Source: Pseudovibrio axinellae (lineage in GTDB: Bacteria; Pseudomonadota; Alphaproteobacteria; Rhizobiales; Stappiaceae). From it: a DNA stretch of 64,000 nucleotides. This document shows positions 53,403 through 62,544 of this stretch, in pieces. Where the stretch lies: assembly GCF_900110875.1 (NCBI RefSeq), contig NZ_FOFM01000006.1:279755-343754 (forward strand). Direction: 5' to 3'. Position numbers and translations under genes: made by a program. The first letter of the stretch is position 1; every line of letters starts with the position of its first letter. The notes below the pieces were generated by a model, which saw only the letters and a list, made by a program, of their open reading frames with translations, ran no database searches and was not told where the DNA came from.

Positions 53403-55234
53403 CACTTCACCTCCTCCGCAATTGCCTGCGGGATTCGGACTTTGTATCCAAGCAGGATCTGACTGTATGCTTTCGCTTGAGGGTCCACGCGCAAGCTGGC
53501 AATCCCTCCGCCACCGAGCACATCATCAACCAAAAAGTTGAGTGCATGGCAGCTTGGCAGATAAAAGCGTGCGACCTTACCTGGATTAAAATGCGCTAGG
53601 GTCTTTGCAACGGCATCTTCAGTAAGTGCAGCTGCGATCCATGGCAGCCACTCAGCTTTGCGCGCAATCACGCCAATATTGGCCTTGTTACCTTTATCAC
53701 CACTGCGGGCATAGGCCAGCTTGATGAGCGGAACTTCAACCACCGCTTCCTCTGCAGAAGAAACATCCGGAATATGGACAGGCTCAGCCGCTGCACCCGC
53801 GCCAGACGCAGTGGAGCGCTCAAAGGGAACAGGCTCGCCATCAAGGGAGACGACCGGCAACACACTGCTTTGCTCCACAAGGAAAGAGAACAACCGCACG
53901 ACCGGCGAAGGCCTCGGGCGTCCGCCATTAAAGGGCGTCATACCAGGTGCCACAGACAGCCCCAGCCCAGTCAACTCGCGCAGCAACAGACCCGCAGCGC
54001 GCTGGTCGATGTGCCTGGCGGCAATTTTCAAAGTAACTTCTTCATAAGCACCATGGCTTGCAGGCCGCTCGCCAATCTGCGATCCGGCACCAACAATCTC
54101 AATGGAAACTTCCTGATAACCGGGAGCACCGAGTTTCTTCAAAACGCTCTCAGCGCGACCAACAGCCAGTTCGGCGAGGTTTTGAGCCTTTTCGCCCGCA
54201 TCAAAACCGACATAAGGCACCATCAAACCGACACGAAAACCATCAGCCCAAGTCGCAGAAACCTTCAAACTTTCGGGAGCAGGACGCCCTTTTGCACCAG
54301 AAACATGCACACAATCTGGCGTCTTTTGCTCAATCTTCACCTCAGAGAAGTCGCAGGTCACATCTGGAAGGAGGTACGTTTGTGGATCGCCGATTTCGTA
54401 GACAAGCTGTTCAGCCACTGTGCCAACACTCACCAGACCGCCGCTTCCCTGCGGCTTGCTCAGATCACAGCTTCCATCTTCGTAAACCGTCGCAATTGGA
54501 TAGCCGATCTTTTTAACGTCCGGCACATCACGCCAATCAGTAAAGTTGCCACCGGTTACTTGTGTCCCACATTCCAGCAGGTGCCCCACAAGACTGCCAG
54601 CACTGAGCCGGTCATTATCACTCCACCCCCAGCCAAAAGCATGCGCACAGGCAGCCAATGTCAGAGCACTGTCAGCGCACCGACCGGTGATGACAATATC
54701 TGCACCCGCCGCCAAAGCAGCAACAACCGGCTGCGCTCCAAGATAGGCATTGATGGACGCCACCTTCTCCGCTTTCGGAAAGCTCTCCCCCGAGAACATC
54801 TCCGTCATACCATCGGCTGTAAAGGCATCAGCGTACGACAACAAATCATCACCGGTAACCACAGCGACTTTCAGATCCAAACCTTGAGACGCAACTAACT
54901 CGCGGATTTTGGAGGCACAGCTTTCCGGATTCATCCCACCGGCATTGCTGAGAATTTTTGTTCCAGATGCTGCAATAGCCTTCAGGTTCAGCCCAAGCAC
55001 CTGCTCAACAAAGTCTGTAGCATATCCCAGCTCAGGAGACTTCTGTCGCGCACGCGCCATGATAGAAAGCGTAATCTCCGCCAAGTAGTCATAAACAATG
55101 TAATCAAGACCACCAGAGCGCAAAAGCTGTCCAGTTGACGCACTGGAATCTCCCCAAAACCCACAGGCTCCCCCGATGCGAATTGGTTGCTTACGATCAC
55201 TAGAGCTCTGATTCTCCGTGTTTTTCATGGACAT
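53402..55234 (-). CDS. atuA: Acyclic terpene utilisation protein AtuA (DUF1446)
   Basis: The start at 55234 gives 610 residues; an alternative ATG lies six bases downstream. The N-terminal IRIGGACGFWGDSSASTGQLLRSGGLDYIVYDYLAEITLSIMARAR is the conserved opening of AtuA/DUF1446. It continues with ILSNAGGMNPESCA, VVTGDDLL and GADIVITGRCADSALTLA. The C-terminal 110 residues form an additional conserved domain (LIKLAYARSGDKGNKANIGVIARK). The protein is essential for citronellol/geraniol growth in pseudomonads, but its reaction is not settled. It is the first gene of the operon, directly downstream of a palindrome and opposite the TetR gene. Confidence 0.92.
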   Translation of the reverse strand: MSMKNTENQSSSDRKQPIRIGGACGFWGDSSASTGQLLRSGGLDYIVYDYLAEITLSIMARARQKSPELGYATDFVEQVLGLNLKAIAASGTKILSNAGGMNPESCASKIRELVASQGLDLKVAVVTGDDLLSYADAFTADGMTEMFSGESFPKAEKVASINAYLGAQPVVAALAAGADIVITGRCADSALTLAACAHAFGWGWSDNDRLSAGSLVGHLLECGTQVTGGNFTDWRDVPDVKKIGYPIATVYEDGSCDLSKPQGSGGLVSVGTVAEQLVYEIGDPQTYLLPDVTCDFSEVKIEQKTPDCVHVSGAKGRPAPESLKVSATWADGFRVGLMVPYVGFDAGEKAQNLAELAVGRAESVLKKLGAPGYQEVSIEIVGAGSQIGERPASHGAYEEVTLKIAARHIDQRAAGLLLRELTGLGLSVAPGMTPFNGGRPRPSPVVRLFSFLVEQSSVLPVVSLDGEPVPFERSTASGAGAAAEPVHIPDVSSAEEAVVEVPLIKLAYARSGDKGNKANIGVIARKAEWLPWIAAALTEDAVAKTLAHFNPGKVARFYLPSCHALNFLVDDVLGGGGIASLRVDPQAKAYSQILLGYKVRIPQAIAEEVK

Positions 55235-55254
55235 TTGACGGAAACCTCTTTTAC

Positions 55255-55272
55255 ATACCAAACGTACGGTAT
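55255..55272. promoter_or_regulatory. Operator candidate for the TetR regulator
   Basis: Inverted repeat ATACC / GGTAT with a centrally symmetric ACGT, 18 bp in all, located 21 bases before the AtuA start and 63 bases before the TetR gene. It overlaps a TATAATA sequence (55272-55278) that could be part of a promoter. Confidence 0.7.
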
Positions 55273-55334
55273 ATAATAGTTCCCATTACGTCAAGTATAT
55301 CAGCAACACCTCCTTCTTAAGGCTAAGATTGATT

Positions 55335-55979
55335 ATGGAAAGCAAGTTGGACAAGAAGAAGCAACGTGGTGAGAACACACGCAAAGCTCTCATCGTGTCG
55401 ACCATCGATTGTCTTGATCGGCTCGGTTACGCAGAAACATCAATCAACCGCGTACTGGAAGGGGTAGACGTCAGCCGTGGTGCGCTGATGCATCATTTCC
55501 CCTCCAAAGAGGACCTCGTGATCGGGACTGTAGACTTCTTGCTTTCCAGAATTCTCCGACATTATCAGGTAGAAAGCCCGTCATCCTTTCCATTTGTGCA
55601 AACAGGTGGTCCAGGGCGGGGATCATTTGCAGATACGCTGGTGGCGTATTGGAAAAACATCATCGACACACCCGAAGGGCGTGCCTTCACTGAGATCATT
55701 ATGGCAACACGCACAGATAAGGCACTCTCACAGCGCATCTCAGGACGTCTGGAGAACTGGAATGATGAGCTCGACCGTTTCTTCCTGCCGCCAAATTTAG
55801 ATGCAAAAGCCGCACAAGACATGACCCTCACTCTGGTCATCTTGCGCTCATTCATCCGCGGCATGATCTTCCAGCAAGAGTTCCACAGCGACCCGAGCTA
55901 CATCGAAAAGATCATCCGCAGGTTCTCTCAAATCTTGGAGCCGCACCTGACGTTGAACACCCTGACCAGCAATCAGTGA
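55335..55979 (+). CDS. atuR: TetR-family regulator, AtuR-like
   Basis: The 214-residue reading starts at the ATG at 55335; a TTG at 55329 has a better-spaced AAGG site and would add two residues. The N-terminal helix-turn-helix (about 15-60) is TRKALIVSTIDCLDRLGYAETSINRVLEGVDVSRGALMHHFPSKEDL, with the typical G-x-x-x-H-F recognition helix. The C-terminal ligand domain contains FTEIIMATRTDKALSQRI. It is divergent from the atu-type operon and probably represses it until a pathway CoA ester is present. An inverted repeat lies in the 100-bp intergenic gap. Confidence 0.88.
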   Translation: MESKLDKKKQRGENTRKALIVSTIDCLDRLGYAETSINRVLEGVDVSRGALMHHFPSKEDLVIGTVDFLLSRILRHYQVESPSSFPFVQTGGPGRGSFADTLVAYWKNIIDTPEGRAFTEIIMATRTDKALSQRISGRLENWNDELDRFFLPPNLDAKAAQDMTLTLVILRSFIRGMIFQQEFHSDPSYIEKIIRRFSQILEPHLTLNTLTSNQ

Positions 55980-56176
55980 CACGCAAGCCAGATCAAGAGT
56001 ACTTCTGTTTCACTCTATTCCTCTGGCAATATTTGATGAGGCATTTCCAACGGTCTTTACAGGAGATTGACTGCTCCTTAAACTCTCGTCAGCACCCTTC
56101 CGCTGGTCGCTTTGCCAGTAGAACAACCGCATACGAACTGTGTAAACACACGCATGCTTTCAGGGGGGAAAAGTTG

Positions 56177-56878
56177 ATGAGTAATGCCAGTTGCTCCAAT
56201 CAAATTAGCACCTGTATCTCTCACGCATTACGCCAAGCAACACGGGACCACTCACCATTTCCCCACTGGACTGCTGACAATATATTGCCCTGCAAAACCC
56301 TAAGCGAGCTCCAACACCTTCCCACTTGCCAGCTAGAGTTGGATCACCGCGATGGTCAAAGGGCAAGCAACAACAAGTTCCGCCAATATCTGCATGGTGA
56401 CACCTTCATCAAATACGAGGTGGAGCAAGAGATTTCGGCTGTATTTCAGTCTCCCTCAATCGTTGAGCTGCTAAGCACAATGTGCGCCATAGACCTTTCA
56501 GGCTGCTTTCTGCGCATTGAGTATGCCTGCGACAAAGATGGATTCTGGCTGGAACCTCACACAGATATAGGCGCAAAAAAGTTCACCCTGCTACTCTACC
56601 TCTCGCGATCCTGCGGGAAAGACCTAGGCACATCGCTATATTCAGACAAACATACATTTCATTCCAATGCCCCCTGGGCACCCAACCGGGCAGTATTCTT
56701 TGTACCCTCAGACAGGTCCTGGCATGGCTTCCACAAACGCCGGATCACCAACCCAAGGAAGAGCCTGATCATCAACTACGTGTGTCCTGCATGGCGCGCA
56801 AAAAACGAACTGGCCTTTCCCCAAACACTCACAGACAGATCCACAAATGGTGCAAAGCAAGAGCTTACGCCAACTTAA
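56177..56878 (+). CDS. 2-oxoglutarate/Fe(II) oxygenase-like protein
   Basis: The 233-residue reading from 56177 follows GGGGGGAAAAG; longer in-frame starts are poorly supported. The iron-binding triad is visible as H128-x-D130 (WLEPHTDIGAK) and H183 (SDRSWHGF), with R194 as the likely 2-oxoglutarate ligand. Strands FTLLLYLS and AVFFVPSD match the double-stranded beta-helix. The substrate is unknown; prolyl-hydroxylase-like members modify proteins, sugars or small molecules. It stands alone between the TetR gene and the copper ATPase, with unusually long spacers. Confidence 0.75.
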   Translation: MSNASCSNQISTCISHALRQATRDHSPFPHWTADNILPCKTLSELQHLPTCQLELDHRDGQRASNNKFRQYLHGDTFIKYEVEQEISAVFQSPSIVELLSTMCAIDLSGCFLRIEYACDKDGFWLEPHTDIGAKKFTLLLYLSRSCGKDLGTSLYSDKHTFHSNAPWAPNRAVFFVPSDRSWHGFHKRRITNPRKSLIINYVCPAWRAKNELAFPQTLTDRSTNGAKQELTPT

Positions 56879-57020
56879 TCCAAATACTGGCAAAGAGCTT
56901 AAGGCTTGCCTAGTGACGATCCCAAGTCATACAGGGCATTAATCCTTTAAGGCATTGCAAAGGCTTATGATCCGGTCGGCCTTTGCGCAAGCCTACAGGA
57001 TTCATGGAGCCTTTTATTCA

Positions 57021-59360
57021 ATGGACGAGGCATCAAATACACCCAACCTCAACACCTCCTCCCCCACAGAGCAGGACCCGGTTTGTGGAATGCAGGTTAC
57101 CCTCACAGAACAAACTCTTTCAGCTGAGTTTGCTGGAAAAACCTATCATTTCTGCTCTCAAAAATGCTCGGACAAATTTGAGGGTGACCCGTATTTTTAC
57201 GCCGAAGGCAACAGCAGGAAACAACAGGCAGCGCCGCTCAAAGCCAGTGAATACACCTGCCCAATGCATCCTGAAATTGTGCGTCAGGAACCCGGGGAAT
57301 GCCCAATCTGCGGCATGGCTCTAGAACCAATCAGCACCTCAAAAAGTGACGAACCAAGCCACGAACTTGTAGATTTCACACGTCGTTTTTGGATAAGCAC
57401 GGCCCTCTGCATTCCTCTGCTGATCATCACCATGGGCCCCATTTTGGGTATTCCCATTCGCTCATGGCTGGGAGAACCAACCGCCATCTATGTCGAATTT
57501 GCACTCGCAACACCGGTCGTCCTTTGGGCTGGCCTTCCGTTGTTTAAGAGAGGCATCAAATCAATCACCACATGGAACCTCAACATGTGGACCCTCATCA
57601 CACTTGGCGTTAGCGCAGCCTACCTGTACTCTCTGGTCGCAACCTTCCTGCCCGGCTTGTTCCCACCAGATATCCGCGCCGCTACGGGCCATCCTCCTGT
57701 TTATTACGAAGCCGCAGCTGTTATCTTGGCACTGGTTCTGATGGGTCAGGTGCTGGAAATGCGCGCCCGCGAACGCACAGGCGATGCCATCCGGGCCCTG
57801 TTGGACCTAGCCCCTAAAAGCGCAAGGCGCGTGCTGGAAGATGGCACTGAATACGATGCGCCATTAGAAAACATCATGGCAGGAGACAGGCTGCGTGTGC
57901 GCCCTGGCGAGTCTATCCCGGTCGATTCCCTTGTTGTTGAAGGCCAATCCTATGTTGATGAAAGCATGATCACTGGCGAGCCAATCGCCCTGCAAAAAAA
58001 AATCAACGACACAGTCACAGGTGGGACGCTCAATAAAAACGGAACGCTGATCATCGAAGCGACCAAGGTTGGCGCAGACACCATGCTCTCCAAAATCGTC
58101 GCGATGGTTTCTGCTGCACAACGCTCCCGCGCACCAATTCAGGGCATGGCAGACAAAGTTTCCGCCTATTTCGTCCCAGCCGTTGTCACCGTTGCCATCC
58201 TCGCCTTCTTTGTCTGGCTGCTGGTTGGCCCCGCACCCTCCCTGTCCTACGCCGTCATCGTCGCAGTCTCTGTCTTGATCATCGCCTGTCCCTGCGCTTT
58301 GGGTCTCGCCACCCCCATGTCTATCATGACGGCCAGCGGCAGGGGCGCCCAAGCCGGTGTCCTTATCAAAGACGCAACCGCGCTGGAACTCATGTCCAAA
58401 GTCGACACGCTCATTGTAGACAAGACCGGAACTATCACGGAAGGCAAACCCACAGTCACCTCAACACAATCCTTCTCAAAGGACCATACCCAGGATCAAC
58501 TGCTTTACATTGCTGCCTCAATTGAAAAAGGGTCAGAACACCCCTTGGCAGAAGCAATAGTTGCCGCCGCGACGCTGCAAGGCCTCACTCTTTCCACCCC
58601 GCAAGATTTTAAAGCACATACAGGCAAAGGCGTAACTGCTGAGGTTGAGGGAAAATATTACGCCATAGGCAATCCCGAGGTGTTTGACCTGCAAGACAGC
58701 ATCACTGATGAAATGCAGTCCAACTACATATTCTTGAGTTCACAGGGCAATACGTGTGTTTACATTTCAAACAGCAAGCAGGTCATTGGGCTACTTGCCA
58801 TATCCGACCCAATTAAACACAGCGCCATTGATGCTATCAAACAGTTGCATCAAGAGGGCATAAACGTCGTCATGGCAACCGGTGACAATGCGCTTACAGC
58901 CAAAGCCGTCGCGCAAAAAGTTGGCATTGATGAGTTTAAAGCCGGAGCCCTACCTGAAGATAAAAAGAGGTTGGTGGACCACCTCCATGAGGCTGAGGCA
59001 GTCGTTGCCATGGCAGGCGACGGGGTCAATGATGCGCCCGCGCTGGCCGCTGCTGACGTGGGGCTTGCGATGGGTACCGGGGCAGATGTTGCAGTGGAGA
59101 GCGCTGGCATCACTCTGTTAAATGGTGACCTGACAGGTATCGTCAGAGCCCGCAAACTTGCAATCGGCTCCCTGCGCAATATCCGGCAAAACCTGTTTCT
59201 GGCATTTGTCTACAACTCAGCTGGCGTCCCTATCGCAGCAGGTATCCTCTACCCCTTCACAGGCGCTTTGCTCTCGCCCTTAATAGCAGCTCTGGCAATG
59301 AGTCTTTCTTCCCTCTGCGTCGTCCTCAACGCCCTGCGCCTGCGCCACCTAAAACTATAA
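57021..59360 (+). CDS. copA: Copper-type P1B ATPase with YHS and heavy-metal-binding N-terminus
   Basis: The 779-residue form starting at MDEASNTPN (57021) is preferred; ATG at 56967 or TTG at 56955 would add 18 or 22 residues. A YHS domain (about 17-62: DPVCGMQV, YHFCSQKCSDKF) is followed by a heavy-metal-binding segment (YTCPMHPEIV, GECPICGMALEP). Next come the membrane domain, the actuator loop with MITGEP, the CPC metal site (C423-P-C425 in IIACPCALGLATP), phosphorylation site D467 in DKTGT, the SEHPLAEAI nucleotide motif and GDGVNDAPALA. The protein exports Cu(I), or possibly silver, across the inner membrane. No MerR-type regulator lies next to it. Confidence 0.93.
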   Translation: MDEASNTPNLNTSSPTEQDPVCGMQVTLTEQTLSAEFAGKTYHFCSQKCSDKFEGDPYFYAEGNSRKQQAAPLKASEYTCPMHPEIVRQEPGECPICGMALEPISTSKSDEPSHELVDFTRRFWISTALCIPLLIITMGPILGIPIRSWLGEPTAIYVEFALATPVVLWAGLPLFKRGIKSITTWNLNMWTLITLGVSAAYLYSLVATFLPGLFPPDIRAATGHPPVYYEAAAVILALVLMGQVLEMRARERTGDAIRALLDLAPKSARRVLEDGTEYDAPLENIMAGDRLRVRPGESIPVDSLVVEGQSYVDESMITGEPIALQKKINDTVTGGTLNKNGTLIIEATKVGADTMLSKIVAMVSAAQRSRAPIQGMADKVSAYFVPAVVTVAILAFFVWLLVGPAPSLSYAVIVAVSVLIIACPCALGLATPMSIMTASGRGAQAGVLIKDATALELMSKVDTLIVDKTGTITEGKPTVTSTQSFSKDHTQDQLLYIAASIEKGSEHPLAEAIVAAATLQGLTLSTPQDFKAHTGKGVTAEVEGKYYAIGNPEVFDLQDSITDEMQSNYIFLSSQGNTCVYISNSKQVIGLLAISDPIKHSAIDAIKQLHQEGINVVMATGDNALTAKAVAQKVGIDEFKAGALPEDKKRLVDHLHEAEAVVAMAGDGVNDAPALAAADVGLAMGTGADVAVESAGITLLNGDLTGIVRARKLAIGSLRNIRQNLFLAFVYNSAGVPIAAGILYPFTGALLSPLIAALAMSLSSLCVVLNALRLRHLKL

Positions 59361-59378
59361 CTGGGCGCGGGTACAACA

Positions 59379-59417
59379 ATGATTGGAGAGCAGCATCAGA
59401 CCCTGCTCACCAATCAT
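59379..59417. terminator. Long hairpin after the copper ATPase gene
   Basis: A 15-bp stem (ATGATTGG-GAGCAG / CTGCTC-CCAATCAT with one mismatch) with 9-nt loop, 18 bases past the stop and ahead of the convergent gene's stop. It lacks a T tract, so it is a probable transcript-end structure. Confidence 0.65.
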
Positions 59418-59480
59418 CATATCAACAACACCGAAAAACTGCCGGGCACCAAGGCAGCAGCTCTTCACAGTCAGGCACGA

Positions 59481-60185
59481 TTATGCCTCAGCTTGCCCTT
59501 CAGGAGCTTCCACTTGTTCTTTGCGGCGTTTGTTCTGTGTCATGATAAAACGTACAACCCCATACCCGGCAAGAAGTGCGGCCACAAACAGCCCAAACTT
59601 AATGTGGTCAGCCTCAGATCTCTGGCGCAGTCCAAACTCCCGGCCTTGCATGAACGGCTCAACAAACTGAACATTCTGGCTCAGAGTTAACCCGGCTTCA
59701 CGGGCTGCATCCTCAACCACACCCTCAAGTTTGCTACTCACGTAGGCGCTTTCACCGTTGACATGAATAACCGTAGACAGTGCACGGGGCTTCGCAACCA
59801 TGAACTTATCCAGAAAGGCAGCAATGTCTTGGCTTGTCTCAAGCATAAAGGCCGTAGCGACAGGCTGGCTTTTGTCGATTGCATCGGGAGAGAAGGCAAA
59901 CAAGATAGTCTTTTTGGTATCGATCGTGCGTTTACCAGACACCGACACAGTATAAATTGCATCCAGATCAACTTGCGCGGCGACATTGATTTCATCAACG
60001 GCACTGAAGGAGTTCGAGGTGACCTTCGATGCGTCAACAACGTCAGGCATAGGGGCTTTCAGCGCCTCTAACCGCGCTGCATTAAGAAGCTTTTCCTCGT
60101 TCCCCATATAAAAGCCGCCACCGACAACCAGAGCCGCAAGTACAAAATAAACAGGCCATGGGAAACTAAACACTAAACGAAACAT
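59481..60185 (-). CDS. Bitopic/two-helix membrane protein of unknown function
   Basis: This 234-residue protein starts at the ATG at 60185. There is an N-terminal helix (LVFSFPWPVYFVLAALVVGGGFYMG) and a C-terminal helix (IKFGLFVAALLAGYGVVRFIM) followed by a basic, then acidic tail (NKRRKEQVEAPEGQAEA). The middle 150 residues would be periplasmic and mixed alpha/beta (ILFAFSPDAIDKSQPVATAFMLETSQDIAAFLDKFMV; STVIHVNGESAYVSSKLEGVVEDAAREAG). I do not recognise the family. It is monocistronic, convergent with the copper ATPase gene, with AT-rich DNA upstream. Confidence 0.75.
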   Translation of the reverse strand: MFRLVFSFPWPVYFVLAALVVGGGFYMGNEEKLLNAARLEALKAPMPDVVDASKVTSNSFSAVDEINVAAQVDLDAIYTVSVSGKRTIDTKKTILFAFSPDAIDKSQPVATAFMLETSQDIAAFLDKFMVAKPRALSTVIHVNGESAYVSSKLEGVVEDAAREAGLTLSQNVQFVEPFMQGREFGLRQRSEADHIKFGLFVAALLAGYGVVRFIMTQNKRRKEQVEAPEGQAEA

Positions 60186-60825
60186 AACCAACCCTTAAAA
60201 TTTGTCTAAATTACAATATGCCTCACCAAGCCAAAAAGATCCGCCAGATTTACTTAAAATTTGAATCTTAAACTTATAAATTTAAATCAGCTAATCAATA
60301 GTATATTTATAATAGACTTAATGCTTACTACATATTCACCCCCTACTGCTCCTTCAAAACTTACATGTCAATATATCACAGGATGAATACTCTGCTTTCC
60401 AAACAGATAATGGACCGGGTGCTTACGCCTGAACGCAAAAAGAAAACTCTAAAATCAAACCCAGCCCATTTCTGAAAGAGCCACACTCAAAACTTATAGG
60501 CATCAGGATTTGGAAATTAATTAGGCTCCAGCTTTTCCACTTTGGCGCAGGGGCTATCTTTGCGTGCAAGGTCTCTTTTTCGAGGATGGTGCAATTATGG
60601 CATGCCTATTTCGTCAAACACACATCCTGACGTCACCTCCGGGTTGCTGGGGTAATTTGCCAACACGCTGTTGCAACCTCCAACTGAGACGAGCGCTGAA
60701 CGATACACAAGTATCGCCCGCGCCAGTTCATCGTAAGGCCAACAGATGCCCAATTGGGCACCCGTTAGTTGCTTGGTAAAACTCATCCCCCACCAACAAG
60801 GGTAGTTCCCTTAATTCTCCCAGAA
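60186..60825. other. Intergenic region without a supported gene
   Basis: About 640 bases. The half next to 60186 is very AT-rich and should hold the promoter of the unknown membrane protein. The right half is more GC-rich and contains short open frames on both strands with no recognisable content or ribosome site; a decayed gene is possible. A loose AAGGG/CCCTT repeat at about 60798-60813 may end the MFS transcript. Confidence 0.5.
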
Positions 60826-62361
60826 CTATCCTGCCGCAGATCTACCTTGAGCATCACGGATAAGAAGGCCGATCACCACTGCCAGAATGAGGAGGACCGA
60901 AACCAGCAACCAGAGAACGCCGTGAAAGGCACCATCATAACCATGTATTGTTACCTGAAGAATTCTCTCAACGGACATGGCGTCACTGATCGGGATCGTT
61001 GTGTTGAGTTTACCCGCTGCAATATCGTTGACCCAACCACGCAACGTCGCTGCATCCCCTGTCAAAACTGATAGTTCGGCATTGAGTTGGTCATGAAGCA
61101 ATGTGGCCAAAACAGAACCATAGAGAGAAACAGCAATCGCTTCACTTCCCAAACGAAATGTATTGAGCAAACCAGCGGCCATGCCAGATTTACGCTCAGG
61201 AACGACTTGCAAAGCGAGTGCATCAACCATGCCTGCTGTTAGGCCAAAACCAGCGCCTATCAAAAGCAGTGGCACGACCAGATAAACAAACTGAAGATTA
61301 GGCTCGCTAATCCAAGCCAGACTTAACACACCGACCAGCAAACACCCCAAACTGCTCATCACGACGATTGATGCCGGCACACCACCGGCCAGAAGCCTGC
61401 CCGCCACATTAGGGAAAACCAACAAGGGCGCTGTAAGAAGCAACATGGTCAGCCCCGCTGCCGTTGCGCTCATCTGAAGTACTGATGTGACATATGTTGG
61501 GAAGTAAGTGAGCAAGGTGACAAATCCAAACGACCCTGCAACCGTAATAAGCGAATAGCCAATAAATGCCCTGCTGGTCAGCAACGACAGATCCAGCATA
61601 GGCGCTGGATGCCGCTTTTCCTGCTGCCAGAACACTACAAAAAGGCCAGCAGACAAAAGCACTAATGCGGCCGTCCCCGGGTCTTGCCAACCCCATTGTG
61701 AACTTTGGACAATTGCCAATATCAGGCTAAACAACGCACCTGCAAAAAACAGTGCTCCCAAATAGTCAAACTTCAGTCGCCCCTCTGCCGAAATTTCATC
61801 CCGCGGGATCGACTTACTCCATATTAAAATGACACTGAGAAGAGTGAGGTGCGTGTAAAATATTACCCGCCACCCCAGCGTATCGAGAAGTAAGCCAGAA
61901 AGCGTGGGCCCCAAACTCACACCCAATCCGGCGACAGTCCCAAATAGAGCAAACACCTTTACTCTCTTGTTTCCTTCAAAGTTGGAAGACAACAGGGCAA
62001 TACCGCAAGAAAACACAGCCGCAGCCCCAGCACCCGCCAGTGCTCTGCCAATATCCAGCACGATGATGTTGGGGGACATTCCCGAAATGAACGACCCAAC
62101 ACCATAAATGACCACCCCTGCAAGAAAGCAGCGCTTGCGCCCCAACTGGTCAGACAATGCGCCCCACACCAATGTGAGGCAGGCAAACGTTAAATTAAAT
62201 GCATTCACCACCCAATGAAGAAGGGTCAAATCAGCATTTGTGTCCCTCGCAATAGCAGGCAACGCGATTGCCGTTCCTGAGATTGAACTTGGTACGACAA
62301 AAATTGCGAGTAGAATGAGGGGAACAAAACCCATTCCACCTTCATTTGATCTGAGTTTCAT
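60826..62361 (-). CDS. DHA2-family MFS drug transporter
   Basis: At 511 residues with about fourteen helices it fits the DHA2 (EmrB/QacA) drug:H+ antiporter group. The first loop region carries LLHWVVNAFNLTFACLTLVWGALSDQLGRKRCFLAGVVIYG, with the G-x-L-x-D-x-x-G-R-K/R motif of the superfamily. The fifth-helix motif GTVAGLGVSLGPTLSGLLLDTLGWRVIFY matches motif C of exporters. A long loop is present between the last helices (LSVLTGDAATLRGWVNDIAAGKL). It probably exports toxic hydrophobic compounds. It is divergent from an ArsR-type regulator gene and has an inverted repeat in the shared promoter. Confidence 0.92.
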   Translation of the reverse strand: MKLRSNEGGMGFVPLILLAIFVVPSSISGTAIALPAIARDTNADLTLLHWVVNAFNLTFACLTLVWGALSDQLGRKRCFLAGVVIYGVGSFISGMSPNIIVLDIGRALAGAGAAAVFSCGIALLSSNFEGNKRVKVFALFGTVAGLGVSLGPTLSGLLLDTLGWRVIFYTHLTLLSVILIWSKSIPRDEISAEGRLKFDYLGALFFAGALFSLILAIVQSSQWGWQDPGTAALVLLSAGLFVVFWQQEKRHPAPMLDLSLLTSRAFIGYSLITVAGSFGFVTLLTYFPTYVTSVLQMSATAAGLTMLLLTAPLLVFPNVAGRLLAGGVPASIVVMSSLGCLLVGVLSLAWISEPNLQFVYLVVPLLLIGAGFGLTAGMVDALALQVVPERKSGMAAGLLNTFRLGSEAIAVSLYGSVLATLLHDQLNAELSVLTGDAATLRGWVNDIAAGKLNTTIPISDAMSVERILQVTIHGYDGAFHGVLWLLVSVLLILAVVIGLLIRDAQGRSAAG

Positions 62362-62470
62362 GCCTATTCTTTACTTTCATTCTCCATTGGTGCTCAGATC
62401 CTCCGCAACAACGTTGCAGCAGCCAGGACCAGCCAAACAGGCACCAGTGAAAAGGTTTGTTATTAATCAA

Positions 62471-62492
62471 AGGTTCGATTTCCATCGAACCT
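62471..62492. promoter_or_regulatory. Operator candidate of the ArsR-type regulator
   Basis: Perfect 9-bp arms AGGTTCGAT / ATCGAACCT with a 4-bp centre, in the 183-bp gap between the MFS and ArsR genes, about 53 bases upstream of the regulator. It fits a dimeric winged-helix site. Confidence 0.8.
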
Positions 62493-62544
62493 ACAATAAG
62501 CATATGATTGTGGTCAACACATTTGGATAAAAGGCGCGGGGAAT

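Noticed and set aside
60595..60786. Short minus-strand frame between the membrane protein and MFS genes
   Set aside because: No recognisable domain; could be a gene remnant but there is not enough evidence to call a pseudogene.
62471..62492. GGTTCGATTTCC resembling a tRNA T-arm
   Set aside because: No acceptor, anticodon or D-arm around it; the perfect inverted repeat and its position between MFS and ArsR genes fit an operator.
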